Source: Nitrospirota bacterium
Lineage (GTDB): Bacteria; Nitrospirota; Nitrospiria; Nitrospirales; Nitrospiraceae
Reading direction: 5' to 3'
DNA: 64,000 nucleotides
Assembly: GCA_030684575.1 (NCBI GenBank)
Contig: JAUXVD010000019.1
Location: 62,001 to 126,000, forward strand
Shown here one piece after another: positions 36,523 through 44,732 of this stretch. Numbering within the stretch: the first letter of the stretch is position 1; every line of letters starts with the position of its first letter. Under the pieces are notes generated by a model. That model was not told where the DNA came from. It worked only from the letters and a program-made list of their open reading frames with translations, and did no database searches. The position numbers and the translations under genes were made by a program.

Positions 36523-36755
36523 GTCACCTCCGACTCCACAACTTGTGCGATTGGCGTTCCCCGACGAAGCAGGGATTACCCGGATGGTCGCAGCTTCAAT
36601 GGGGAAATGTATGCGGCAGAGCATCTGAATAGGAGCGAGGAGCCCCACCCGAACAACAAACGGGGCTACTGTAGCCAACTCGCTGCGGTGAGTCAACAGG
36701 GTCTCCTGGCTCCGTCACTTGATTCGATCGTCGCCCCTATGGGATAGGTACGAGC

Positions 36756-37376
36756 ATGATCCTCGCAGGTTTTTTCGCCGTGGTGTTGTGCCTCGGCCTG
36801 ATTCTCGGTGACTGGCTCTACTTCGTGCGTCTCACGCCGGATGCCAGCCGGTATGGTTGCGGGGTGGCCAGAACGCAGGATCGATTTACGCACATCACGA
36901 TGTCGCAACTGGCTGATCGGTTCGATGCCGAAGGGCTGTTGGTCTTGCCGCATGGCACTGCGCGGTGGTTCCCGCACCTGAACCAGATCGTGATTCGTCA
37001 GAAGTATCGGCTCTTTGCCATCGGCTTTCGAACATTGTGGCCGTTAAAGGGCCTGATCTCGCTCTCTCCAGACGGCGATATCCTGTCGGTGGTCTGCCGT
37101 AAACTCACGCCCTGGTCCTCTGCGCTGTTGACCGGCACGTGGTTTGTGCTGGTGCTGGTGGGTACGGTCGGGGCCTTGATCGGTTTGTTCCTTGAAGGCG
37201 AACTCGCCGTACTTGGTGGGGTAGTGCTGGCACTTGGGATCGTCGGACTGGGACTGGTGTTTCTCCTGTCCGGAGCATTGACCATTATTTTCGCCTATCG
37301 GCTGGAGAACGCCAGGCTGACGACTGTGTATCACGAACTCAGGGAAGCACTTGAAGGCACGAGGCTGCCTTCTTGA
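36756..37376 (+). CDS. Hypothetical membrane protein
   Basis: One N-terminal hydrophobic helix (around residues 2-18) and two in the C-terminal half, ALLTGTWFVLVLVGTVGAL and the VLGGVVLALGIVGLGLVF run, frame a soluble middle of about 100 residues. No catalytic motif is seen. The family was not recognised. It is the last gene before a family 1 repeat and a decayed end-fragment of one at 37381. Confidence 0.65.
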   Translation: MILAGFFAVVLCLGLILGDWLYFVRLTPDASRYGCGVARTQDRFTHITMSQLADRFDAEGLLVLPHGTARWFPHLNQIVIRQKYRLFAIGFRTLWPLKGLISLSPDGDILSVVCRKLTPWSSALLTGTWFVLVLVGTVGALIGLFLEGELAVLGGVVLALGIVGLGLVFLLSGALTIIFAYRLENARLTTVYHELREALEGTRLPS

Positions 37377-37455
37377 ATTGGCAGGCTGTAGAAAAGCTTC
37401 TTTGGTGTGCAACCATTCCGATGGTCCCACAGTGAGGCCGGAGGGTGTCCACCTA

Positions 37456-37583
37456 CAGGATGCTCAAAAAGTTCGTCCAGCAAGGCCGCAGCCGACGAAT
37501 GCACCGGAGGCGTAGCCCCTGGCTACGTTGAGGATGCGTTCGAGGCGAGAACGATGCTGGCGAACTTTTTCAGCTTCCTGCTA
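37456..37583 (-). repeat. Family 1 intergenic repeat, reverse copy
   Basis: On the minus strand it begins at the TAG stop of the gene at 37581 (TAGCAGGAAGCTGAAAAAG) and runs to GAGCATCCTGT. The central hairpin is CGTAGCC/GGCTACG. Confidence 0.85.
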
Positions 37584-37922
37584 AGAGTAGAGGCTCAGGA
37601 ACTGATCATACTCAGCTGGTAGATTCAGGCTGGATCGGTTGCGGGCGAGGCCACCGATGATGCCTCGGTGCTTTTTGCTGAGCCCGGAGGCTTCGAATGC
37701 CTGGCGAAAGTGCTGCCAGCGAGCGGCAGCGTCAGTGGCGAGGCGGTCTCGTTCATTCGGGGGCAACGCATGGACCGAAGTCGTGAGGGAGCGAATGGCC
37801 TTCTCGACGCTCTCGTAGGGCGGTGCCAGTTTGAGCTGGGCATAGAACGTTTCGAGGTGATGACGAAACTCCTCACGGAGCGTCAGGGTATAATCGGCTG
37901 GGGTTGTGAGCGGGTCAGTCAT
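37581..37922 (-). CDS. Small hypothetical protein
   Basis: The 113-residue product MTDPLTTPADYTL is predicted helical with Leu- and Arg-rich helices and no cysteine motif. It contains GLSKKHRGIIGGLARN and ends YDQFLSLYS. There is no signal peptide. No family was recognised. The start at 37922 is an ATG inside a longer frame that begins at 37973. The stop codon is the edge of a family 1 repeat. Confidence 0.6.
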   Translation of the reverse strand: MTDPLTTPADYTLTLREEFRHHLETFYAQLKLAPPYESVEKAIRSLTTSVHALPPNERDRLATDAAARWQHFRQAFEASGLSKKHRGIIGGLARNRSSLNLPAEYDQFLSLYS

Positions 37923-37999
37923 AGTGGTGAAGGGGATGATACGGGAAGGACCGCAGCCGTGACAACAGCTCATCCATCTTTATTTATCAGGAGGATCCC

Positions 38000-38482
38000 A
38001 TGAAGCACATTCAGCAGTATGTCCTCGGGCTCGTGGCCGTGGTTGCGTTGGCGGGCTGTTCGTCCCACCATCATCATGGGATGATAAGTGAGGGGAAGGG
38101 CGATGCCTATTGGCAGAAGGGCCAGCAGGACATGGCGTCGTTGATCGATCGTACGGTCAAGGATCAAGGGAAAGCTGCGCAGGTCAAAGCGGTCGTGAAC
38201 GACATCGTCGCGGAATTGAAGGCGAGCCGCGAGGTCGCTCGTGCGGGGCATCGTAAGCTGTATGAGTTGAGCGCGAACTACGCGGCGACTCCTGAGGAGT
38301 TCACCAAGGTCCTGGATGATTCGAATAATCAGCGCATGCAGTCTGCCGCGAAGATTCTTGCGCTCCGTTTCAAGATGAAGGACCTCATGACGGCGGAAGA
38401 ATGGAAGGCCCTGTCGGACCAGATGTTGTCCTACAGCAGTCGCTACCGGCACAGCGACTCATCATCCAAGACCGGCTATTAG
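38000..38482 (+). CDS. Periplasmic lipoprotein, CpxP/Spy-like
   Basis: The signal peptide MKHIQQYVLGLVAVVALAGC has lipobox LAGC, followed by SSHHHHG, a His-rich stretch suggestive of metal binding. The mature part is helical and amphipathic with a repeated Lys/Glu pattern, and MTAEEWKALSDQM near the end. This resembles the Spy/CpxP/ZraP type of periplasmic chaperones, which often bind metal. A clear AGGAGG precedes the ATG. The family assignment is inference. Confidence 0.72.
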   Translation: MKHIQQYVLGLVAVVALAGCSSHHHHGMISEGKGDAYWQKGQQDMASLIDRTVKDQGKAAQVKAVVNDIVAELKASREVARAGHRKLYELSANYAATPEEFTKVLDDSNNQRMQSAAKILALRFKMKDLMTAEEWKALSDQMLSYSSRYRHSDSSSKTGY

Positions 38483-38502
38483 TGGGCTGCTGAAAAGGGG
38501 GT

Positions 38503-38594
38503 GGGGCAGCTGGGCCGATCCCCGTGCTCGCGCAACGCGCGGCCTCAGAAGGCCCTCGTTGGACGCGCGCAATAGGGATCATCTCAGCCGCCCC
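38503..38594 (+). repeat. Family 2 palindromic repeat after a family 1 end fragment
   Basis: The outer arms GGGGCAGCTGGGCCGATCCC and GGGATC...GCCGCCCC pair with mismatches around a GGCCT-CAGA-AGGCC inner hairpin. Directly before it, between the gene stop at 38482 and 38500, lies GGGCTGCTGAAAAGG, a left-end fragment of family 1. Confidence 0.75.
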
Positions 38595-38640
38595 TTGGTA
38601 GGTGATGGTTTGCCGGGGCCTTGATGGATCGCGATTGGAA

Positions 38641-39678
38641 CTATTGAGGTTCACTTCGGGCTGGCTTGGCCGTAAGGGGTAGGGGCGTCCAGGTCACGCC
38701 GGCGTCGGTCGAGCGGTAGAGGCCACTGCCATTCGTGCCGACAAACAGCATGCGTGAGTCGCGCGGGCTCATGCCGAGGGTGCGAATGTTGAGCGAGCCC
38801 AGTCCGCTGTTGATCGCCGTCCATGTCTGTCCGCTGTCGGGGCTCTTCCAGACGCCGCTCGGCCCTCCGATATAGAGGGTTTTCGGCTCGACCGGGTCGA
38901 TCAAGATACTGCTCACGAACAGATCGGGGAGCGTTTGCCCGATCCGTTCCCATTGGTCTCCGCGCGTGGCGGAACGGAAAAGGCCTTTCGTCGTTCCGGC
39001 ATAGATGATGTCCGGGTTCACGACGTCGAACGTCAGCGCATTTACCCCCAGCGCCATGCCTCCCATCAGTTCCTGTTCTGGAATCAGCCCGTTGTTGACC
39101 TTCTTCCATCCCATCGCTGCGTTGTCGGATCGGTAGACCCCTCCCGTCGTTCCGGCAAAGAGGATGCGTGGATCGTGGGGATGAATGGCGATGGAGACCA
39201 CGATGTGGACCTCCTTCATCCCGGCCATGCGTTCTTCCCATTCACGTCCGCCGTCTTTCGTGTAAAAGACGCCGACGGTCGTAGCGGTGTAGATCTGGTC
39301 GTGGTCGGTCGGGTGAAAGACGAATTCATTGATGAAGGAGACGTGTTCTTTGAGCCCGACGTTGTGGGGGAGCCAATGTTGCCCGCCATCGGGACTCTTG
39401 TAGACGGCGTCGGCCATCGTGCCGGCATAGATGGTAGCGGGGAACTGCGGATCGATGGCAAGCGTCGTCACGCGCCTGGCGCTAAAACTCGGGAACCGTT
39501 CCCACAACTGGCCCCCGTCCCGCGACTTATAGACCGCATCGTTCGTGGCGACGTAGAGGATGTTCGCGTTGGTCGGATGGAGGGCGATGGAGACGATCGC
39601 CTCACTGTCTTTCTGGCAGCCGAGAGAGAAGATGAGGAGGGCGAGCGCGGCGAATGTGGTGACAATACGAATCAGCAT
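38641..39678 (-). CDS. BNR/sortilin-type beta-propeller lipoprotein
   Basis: The protein has a signal peptide ending in the lipobox FSLGC, then a beta-propeller of repeated YxxGxxxGVYRSxDxGxxW blocks (for example VYKSRDGGQLWERF, VYKSPDGGQHW, VFYTKDGGREW, LYRSTDAGVTW). At least seven blades are seen, as in BNR/sialidase or sortilin-like VPS10 proteins. Many such proteins bind glycans or proteins outside the cell. The start at 39678 begins the signal peptide; an in-frame ATG at 39699 is seven codons longer. Confidence 0.83.
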   Translation of the reverse strand: MLIRIVTTFAALALLIFSLGCQKDSEAIVSIALHPTNANILYVATNDAVYKSRDGGQLWERFPSFSARRVTTLAIDPQFPATIYAGTMADAVYKSPDGGQHWLPHNVGLKEHVSFINEFVFHPTDHDQIYTATTVGVFYTKDGGREWEERMAGMKEVHIVVSIAIHPHDPRILFAGTTGGVYRSDNAAMGWKKVNNGLIPEQELMGGMALGVNALTFDVVNPDIIYAGTTKGLFRSATRGDQWERIGQTLPDLFVSSILIDPVEPKTLYIGGPSGVWKSPDSGQTWTAINSGLGSLNIRTLGMSPRDSRMLFVGTNGSGLYRSTDAGVTWTPLPLTAKPARSEPQ

Positions 39679-39733
39679 GACAGTCGTGGACCTAATCATA
39701 GGCGTCGCCGTTGAGTCAAGGAGCGGGGGAGAC

Positions 39734-39823
39734 GGGCGGTCTGGTCGTCCTCCTGCTCGCGGAACGCGCACGATAAGAATGTGCTCGTTCGACGCGCGCA
39801 ATAGAGGATCGACCAGGCCGCCC
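39734..39823 (+). repeat. Family 2 palindromic repeat
   Basis: Outer arms GGGCGGTCTGGTCG and CGACCAGGCCGCCC pair with one mismatch. The core has GCTCGCGGAACGCGC and CGTTCGACGCGCGC around a GCAC...GTGC inner hairpin. It is the first of two copies before the TIR-like gene. Confidence 0.85.
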
Positions 39824-39861
39824 TTGAAGAGATAGGCGAGTGACCTTGGAACGGGCAGAGA

Positions 39862-39951
39862 GGGCGGACTAGGGGGCTCCTGTGCTCGCGGAACGCGCGC
39901 CCTCAGAAGGGCCTCGTTCGACGCGCGCAGGTGAGACTCCGCCAGCCGCCT
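39862..39951 (+). repeat. Family 2 palindromic repeat
   Basis: The core GCTCGCGGAACGCGC and CGTTCGACGCGCGC is kept, with an inner hairpin GCCCT-CAGA-AGGGC. The outer arms GGCGGACTAGGGGGC and GACTCCGCCAGCCGCC pair less well than in the other copies. Confidence 0.8.
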
Positions 39952-40184
39952 CGCTGCAAGGGGAAATAAGGGGTCAACCCCCTTTGCTTCGGCGCGGGCC
40001 AATAGCTGGATGCGCAGCGAGGTCAGGCGGTCTATCCGGGCAAGCGAGGTTTGACATCAGCTCGCAAAGGAGGAATATTGGGGCGCAGTTCGACGAAGGG
40101 GCTACGAGTTTACGGGGGAGATTCCGTAAGTTTCATTAGCTGGTCCAGCAGTCCTTGATGCGATAAATTAGGGGTTCATCATCT

Positions 40185-41402
40185 GTGTATAGTCTGCTGG
40201 TGTCTCAGCAAGTTGAGGATCGAGCCGATGGGACTTTCGAAGTTTCTAAGGATCGTTTCCTTGAGTACACGAGTGAAGCGACTGCAGCACAGTTACGGCC
40301 TCTTTCAGTGGAATCTATTGACTGTATCAAGTCGTGGCCGTGCGTCTATATGCAGGAGGGGCGGGGCGAAGAACGGGCCTATGTGGGACAGATCACTGCC
40401 ATTCACGACGCAGGTGCTGACATAAAGATTACGGTCGTGTCCTTTCCGACTGAGCCCCCAATTCTCAATGACGATCTATGGAAGCTCCGCACGGAGCTTG
40501 ACATAGAACAATTCGAGTTCAGCCGCAATCATTGGGCTATCAAAGATCAAGATCTCTTTCATGTGCTTTCCGCTGCAGGCCACAAACTCAATCCCTATGT
40601 AATCGAACTATTCAAGGATAAACCACTGCCAGCGCCGCGTCGGCAAGACCTGCTCCGCGCTCGAGACATCATTTCAGAATGGGGCCACACTAAGATCGAC
40701 GATTTCATCCTTGAGGTCGGAGTGGAGGGCTTGGTTGCTGGGCGCGCTGCCGGCAGTCGGCGAGATCGAGCCAATGCGATTATTGAGTTTGCGCTCGCAC
40801 ATCCAGCTGTCACCACCGCTGAGAACTCTCTGCTCTCCGTATTCATTGTGCGATCTGCCGGACTGGGAACTCCTCAAGATTCCGACGCGAAGAGGCTGTC
40901 AGCCGGCATTCCCGAAGCCGGCAATGAATCGCCTCGGAAGCGAGGTGATGGAGGAGCAGCCGGTCGTTCGCCAAACCGTGTATTTGTTGTACATGGTCAA
41001 AACGAATCTGCTAGATCGGCCATCGTGTCGTTTCTCTCGAGGGTTGGATTGGTTGGGATCGTTCTTCATGAGCAGCCCAATATGGGCCGTCACCTGCTAA
41101 CTAAATTCATTGAGGAGGCGGAGCTGGTAACCTTCGCGATCGTTCTTATGACGGATGACGATGTCGGTGGTTTGAGAGGCAAAGAGCTAGCGCCACGTGC
41201 TCGCCAGAATGTCATTCTCGAGCTGGGATACTTTCTGTCTCACCTCGGCCAGGAGCGCGTTTGTGCCCTGATTACTCCAGGTCTCGAGACTCCTTCAGAT
41301 TTCGACGGGATCGTGTATATCCGCATGGATGCTGATGCACGGTGGGGAACAGAGCTAAAGCGTGAGCTGTTAGCAGCGGGTATGCCTTTAATAGAGAAGT
41401 GA
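40185..41402 (+). CDS. TIR-like (CAP12/Pycsar-type) effector with N-terminal domains
   Basis: The last 140 residues (from about 265) are a TIR-like nucleotide-binding domain. It shows VFVVHGQNESARSAI (268-280), VLHEQPNMGR, VLMTDDDVGG, then the conserved PRARQNVILELGYFLSHLG (338-355) with Glu346 at the position of the catalytic Glu, and DGIVYIRMD. This fits the Pfam TIR-like family of CAP12/Pycsar effectors. Ahead of it are a beta-rich domain (about 1-130) and a helical region (about 150-225, with EWGHTKIDDFILEVG and SRRDRANAIIEFALAHP). The start at 40185 is a GTG with AGGGG ten bases upstream. No cyclase gene is nearby, so the signal sensed is unknown. Confidence 0.8.
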   Translation: MYSLLVSQQVEDRADGTFEVSKDRFLEYTSEATAAQLRPLSVESIDCIKSWPCVYMQEGRGEERAYVGQITAIHDAGADIKITVVSFPTEPPILNDDLWKLRTELDIEQFEFSRNHWAIKDQDLFHVLSAAGHKLNPYVIELFKDKPLPAPRRQDLLRARDIISEWGHTKIDDFILEVGVEGLVAGRAAGSRRDRANAIIEFALAHPAVTTAENSLLSVFIVRSAGLGTPQDSDAKRLSAGIPEAGNESPRKRGDGGAAGRSPNRVFVVHGQNESARSAIVSFLSRVGLVGIVLHEQPNMGRHLLTKFIEEAELVTFAIVLMTDDDVGGLRGKELAPRARQNVILELGYFLSHLGQERVCALITPGLETPSDFDGIVYIRMDADARWGTELKRELLAAGMPLIEK

Positions 41403-41476
41403 AAGAGGCCTAGACTCAAACCCGGGTTAGCTCAGTCAGGCCCCCTTATATTTTCCAGCAGTTCATTTAGTGGTTT

Positions 41477-42385
41477 ATGCCTCACGAGGAAATGTCATCG
41501 GTCCCGTCCACTTATAGCTTGGGTCCACTCCCGTGGAACGAGGAGGTCCTGGTCGCCGCAGCCTGGAAGAGCTTCGCGGATGCACGGCGTTTAGTTAATG
41601 AACATCCAGGCCGAGACCTTGCCGAGCGTTCTTTATCGCTTAAGTCGGTACTCCATATATTTGAGGGTGCAGCTGAATCGTTCGACGAACTCCTCGTACG
41701 CTTTCATGCAGAAGCGCATGGCGGCCACCTTTTCCGCAGGAATCGGCGTAGCGACCTCGATGCTTTTGAGGCAAAGCTTCAGGAGCTGCTCTACCTCTTT
41801 GCCTCCAGTGCCATGACACTTACAGATCAGGCTCGTGCACTTCGCAAGAAAGTAGAGCTATCAGGATATGAGGAGCGCGTTAGCTCATCGTTCGCGAAGA
41901 ATCCTCGCCACCGATTTATTCAAGACCTTCGCAACGATTTAATCCATGTGACCCTTCATCAGCCAAGCTGGCAGCTCACCTCGTGGCGAAATGAAGAGCC
42001 AACTTCTAAGTTCATGTTGTGGCCGGATCAGCTGGCTCGATCCAGTGAGTACACTGCACTTGCAAGAGCCTATGTTCGCGACCACCCCAAAGGCATTGAC
42101 CTCGGCATCCTCATTGACGAGTACGTCCGCGACGTAACAGAATTTCACGAGTGGTTGAACGACGCGCTTAATAACTCAGCGGGATCGCTAATCGCAGACT
42201 ATAGGCGCTGTTCAAATCGGATCAACGCGGTCAGTTCCTGCTCTTGGTGGAACATCATATTTCGGCAGGTGGTCCTTGCTGGCAAACGAGATCCCTATCA
42301 GTATCTCGATCAGTACCTAACACCACAGGAACTGGTCGATGTGAATTCGCTTCCCGCAGGAGCAAGGCTCAGGTCGATCGAATAA
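41477..42385 (+). CDS. Hypothetical protein with HEPN-like RX4H motif
   Basis: No family is certain. The 302-residue product has HRFIQDLRNDLIHVTL near residues 145-160, where R152 and H157 form the RX4H pattern of HEPN ribonuclease-like folds. The flanks are strongly helical (for example DLDAFEAKLQELLYLF and ALRKKVELSGYEERV). It follows the TIR-like gene on the same strand after 74 bases. It is a candidate second component, toxin-like or a partner, but enzymatic activity is only inference. An alternative ATG is at 41492. Confidence 0.62.
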   Translation: MPHEEMSSVPSTYSLGPLPWNEEVLVAAAWKSFADARRLVNEHPGRDLAERSLSLKSVLHIFEGAAESFDELLVRFHAEAHGGHLFRRNRRSDLDAFEAKLQELLYLFASSAMTLTDQARALRKKVELSGYEERVSSSFAKNPRHRFIQDLRNDLIHVTLHQPSWQLTSWRNEEPTSKFMLWPDQLARSSEYTALARAYVRDHPKGIDLGILIDEYVRDVTEFHEWLNDALNNSAGSLIADYRRCSNRINAVSSCSWWNIIFRQVVLAGKRDPYQYLDQYLTPQELVDVNSLPAGARLRSIE

Positions 42386-42741
42386 TTGAGCTTGTTGACG
42401 AGTTCGGCGCATGTGATCTCGAACTTCGAGCCCTCGTCTATAAGGCGTTTGGTGTCAGTGACGTCTAACCTCCCCATTGAGAGGACGTGCACTGGGCGGC
42501 AAATGCATGCCTCTCATGTCAAGCGTCAGCTAGCAGTGCGATATGATTGAAGGATGGTAGCGTTTGTTCATTCCTTCTTTTGGAGGAATGGGGCCTGATT
42601 GATCTCCCACTGCGCGCATGCGATGAGCACCAACCATAGTGTCAAAGTACAATAAGTCTTGCGTGCGCGTCGCGCGAGCACAGGAGATCAAGCAGACCCC
42701 GTTCCCCGACCCGTCCGGAGCAGGCAGACCAGCCTCAACCC
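42386..42741. other. Gene-free stretch after the HEPN-like gene
   Basis: No gene is seen. A hairpin CATTCCTTC-TTTT-GGAGGAATG lies at 42569-42590 without a T tract. At about 42663-42690 the sequence GCGTGCGCGTCGCGCGAGC resembles a decayed family 2 fragment. Confidence 0.5.
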
Positions 42742-43875
42742 CTACAGCTTCTTGTTAAATCGTTCTGCGTAGCCCGTCAGCTCCATATAGCCTTTCCCCT
42801 GAATGGGCCGTCCTTGCGTCGTGCCGCGGGCTTCGATGGCGCCTTCCCAGTAGGTTACTTGCGTGCTGCGCGTCGTCGAGAGTTCTTGTTCTGCCATGAG
42901 CGGAACGAGTTCCAACGAAAGTTGTAGGGATGGAATGGTCAGGCGCCAATGTTGCGGATAACGGCCCTTGCTCGCAGGACTGGTCCAGTAACTCGTGGGT
43001 TCCAGCGTGAAGTCTTCGATCGATAGATGTTGCCCGTGACCCTCCCGGTCGATGAGGGTCCCGCTGGAGACGGGGTCGGCTGACCCGTCAGAGCGGCGCA
43101 GCCGATAGAGCATCAGTTCCCTCTGGTCGTCGAGCTGCAGGCTGAACCAATCCCATCCGACCAGATCCTTGCCAAGCTCCGCCGAGCCGAACTCATGGTC
43201 CATCCAGCTCGTGCCGGTCACATCGAAGGATTCGCCGCCGATGGTGACGGTCCCATTCGTGGCGAGTCTGGTGAAGGAATAGTAGTGGGACGCCTGTTCA
43301 GGGTCTGAGCCTTTATGGCTGATGCCGTTGGTGCCATGTACCACGAGTGGTTTGTCCGGCGAGACTGTGAGCCGGAGGGCCAGGTCACCGTCTGCCGCTG
43401 TCAGGGTCTGTGTGCCAGGACTGGCCACTGGCGACTCGGCGCTCCACCGATCGATCCAGACGTGAAGGCGATCGTCCACCGCACCGGCCTTGCCCAGGCC
43501 GGCCCGGCTGATCTTTTCAGCATAACGAAATCGGCCCTTGCTGAGATCGCTCACGGCGAAATGGGCCAGGTACAGTTGCGTGACGGCCCATTGTGAGGGG
43601 AGGGTCTTGAGTTGCTCGCGCGGCATGCCACGGCGGAAGAAGGTGAGTTGATAGCCGAACGACCGGCCGTCCTTCGCCGTCAGTTGGCCGGTGTAGTACC
43701 ACCATTCGGTGCGAAACGCCTCATGCGCCCCGTGATCGCGCGGGAAGGTATAGCGATAGCCCTCCCGGGCGACTCGAAACTCCTCTGCCGTATCGGCCGC
43801 GAGTCCCGGCACGACGGCGAGGAGACCGCTCGACAGCAGGAGGAGATGCCGAAGATGACGCCGAACGTTGGCCAT
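42742..43875 (-). CDS. Lipocalin-like / AttH-type carotenoid 1,2-hydratase family protein
   Basis: A signal peptide (MANVRRHLRHLLLLSSGLL...) is followed by the AttH/CrtC-like core. It includes HEAFRTEWWYYTGQL, with the WWYYTG signature, SFGYQLTFFRR, VTGTSWMDHEFGS and GWDWFSLQLDDQRELMLYRLR. The family contains carotenoid hydratases but also AttH proteins of unknown role, often linked to lipoprotein or macrolide transport systems. Here no such transporter is adjacent on the strand. The function is uncertain. It is divergent from the gene at 44043. Confidence 0.83.
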   Translation of the reverse strand: MANVRRHLRHLLLLSSGLLAVVPGLAADTAEEFRVAREGYRYTFPRDHGAHEAFRTEWWYYTGQLTAKDGRSFGYQLTFFRRGMPREQLKTLPSQWAVTQLYLAHFAVSDLSKGRFRYAEKISRAGLGKAGAVDDRLHVWIDRWSAESPVASPGTQTLTAADGDLALRLTVSPDKPLVVHGTNGISHKGSDPEQASHYYSFTRLATNGTVTIGGESFDVTGTSWMDHEFGSAELGKDLVGWDWFSLQLDDQRELMLYRLRRSDGSADPVSSGTLIDREGHGQHLSIEDFTLEPTSYWTSPASKGRYPQHWRLTIPSLQLSLELVPLMAEQELSTTRSTQVTYWEGAIEARGTTQGRPIQGKGYMELTGYAERFNKKL

Positions 43876-44007
43876 GCGCGAAGGACCGTCCGTGAGGTGG
43901 AACAACTGCGACCAGCGCTTATAGCATGCTTCGGCAGGTGGCACAAATCCCCTGTATTGATGAGGGTTTTACCAATTTAGCGGGTGAGCGAGGCCCCGCT
44001 CTTTCCG

Positions 44008-44037
44008 TTGACAATTTTGCCGATCATCAGCTATCGT
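44008..44037 (+). promoter_or_regulatory. Promoter before the LON-domain gene
   Basis: TTGACA (44008-44013) is followed after 18 bases by TATCGT (44032-44037). The predicted start lies at about 44043-44044, at or next to the ATG of the following gene, so the transcript may have little or no leader. Confidence 0.5.
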
Positions 44038-44042
44038 GAGCC

Positions 44043-44732
44043 ATGCAGACCGACCACGGGCGAGAGCCCCACGGACATGACCGGCATGACAGCGCGACGC
44101 CGTTTCCTATTCCCTTGAGGATTCCGGTGTTCCCGCTTCCGAACGTAGTGTTGTTCCCCAAGACCTATCTGCCCCTGCATATCTTTGAGCCACGCTACCG
44201 CACCATGGTCTCGGATGCGGCGATGAGCGGGCAATGTATCGGGATGGCCCTGCTCAAGGACGGGTGGGAAACGGACTATTACGGCCATCCGCCTGTGTTC
44301 TCGACGGGCTGTGTCGGTCGGCTGGTGAGTGTGCAGCCGATGGCCGATGGCCGATCCAATATCATGCTGCAAGGCCTGGAACGGTTTGAGATTGAACGCG
44401 AATGGTACGACAAGCCCTATCGTGAGGCCACCATTGCCGTCACGGTTCATGGCGTTGAGGCGTCATTGGACCCCATGGTCCGCCAGCGCCTGTTCACCAT
44501 CCTGGAGTCCTATCTCCGGTCCCGCGATGAGGCGCCCACCTGGCAAGAGTTTTTCCGTGAAGAAGTCAGCGACGAGATTTTCGTCAACACCCTATCCACC
44601 TACTTGGAGTGTACGCCCTTGGAAAAGCAGTTTCTGTTGGAGGCCGACAGTCTTCACCAACAAGCCCGCCGTCTCAGCGACCTCATCGAGTTCATGATGC
44701 ACGATCAATCCGGTGCGAAGGGTTGGGGCTAA
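44043..44732 (+). CDS. LON N-terminal substrate-binding domain protein
   Basis: The 229-residue protein carries the LAN domain of Lon proteases without the ATPase or protease part. IPVFPLPNVVLFPKTYLPL is the classical start, with HIFEPRYRTMV, GCVGRLVSVQPMADGRSNIMLQG and ERFEIE further on. Stand-alone LAN proteins have no settled role. It has a His-rich N-terminus (HGREPHGHDRHD). The stop shares a base with the ABC transporter gene (TAATG), giving a coupled operon. Confidence 0.88.
   Translation: MQTDHGREPHGHDRHDSATPFPIPLRIPVFPLPNVVLFPKTYLPLHIFEPRYRTMVSDAAMSGQCIGMALLKDGWETDYYGHPPVFSTGCVGRLVSVQPMADGRSNIMLQGLERFEIEREWYDKPYREATIAVTVHGVEASLDPMVRQRLFTILESYLRSRDEAPTWQEFFREEVSDEIFVNTLSTYLECTPLEKQFLLEADSLHQQARRLSDLIEFMMHDQSGAKGWG

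Noticed and set aside
38503-39951. Three closely spaced palindromic repeats might suggest a CRISPR array
   Set aside because: Spacing is irregular, the units are long palindromes, and there are no cas genes.
39679-40002. An open frame extends the propeller gene by about 100 residues
   Set aside because: The extension is the translation of two family 2 repeats, and the signal peptide with lipobox begins at 39678.
41421-41445. GGGTTAGCTCAGTCAGG resembles the first part of a tRNA
   Set aside because: No anticodon or T arm follows, and the 3' half is absent. At most it is a chance match or a tiny remnant.
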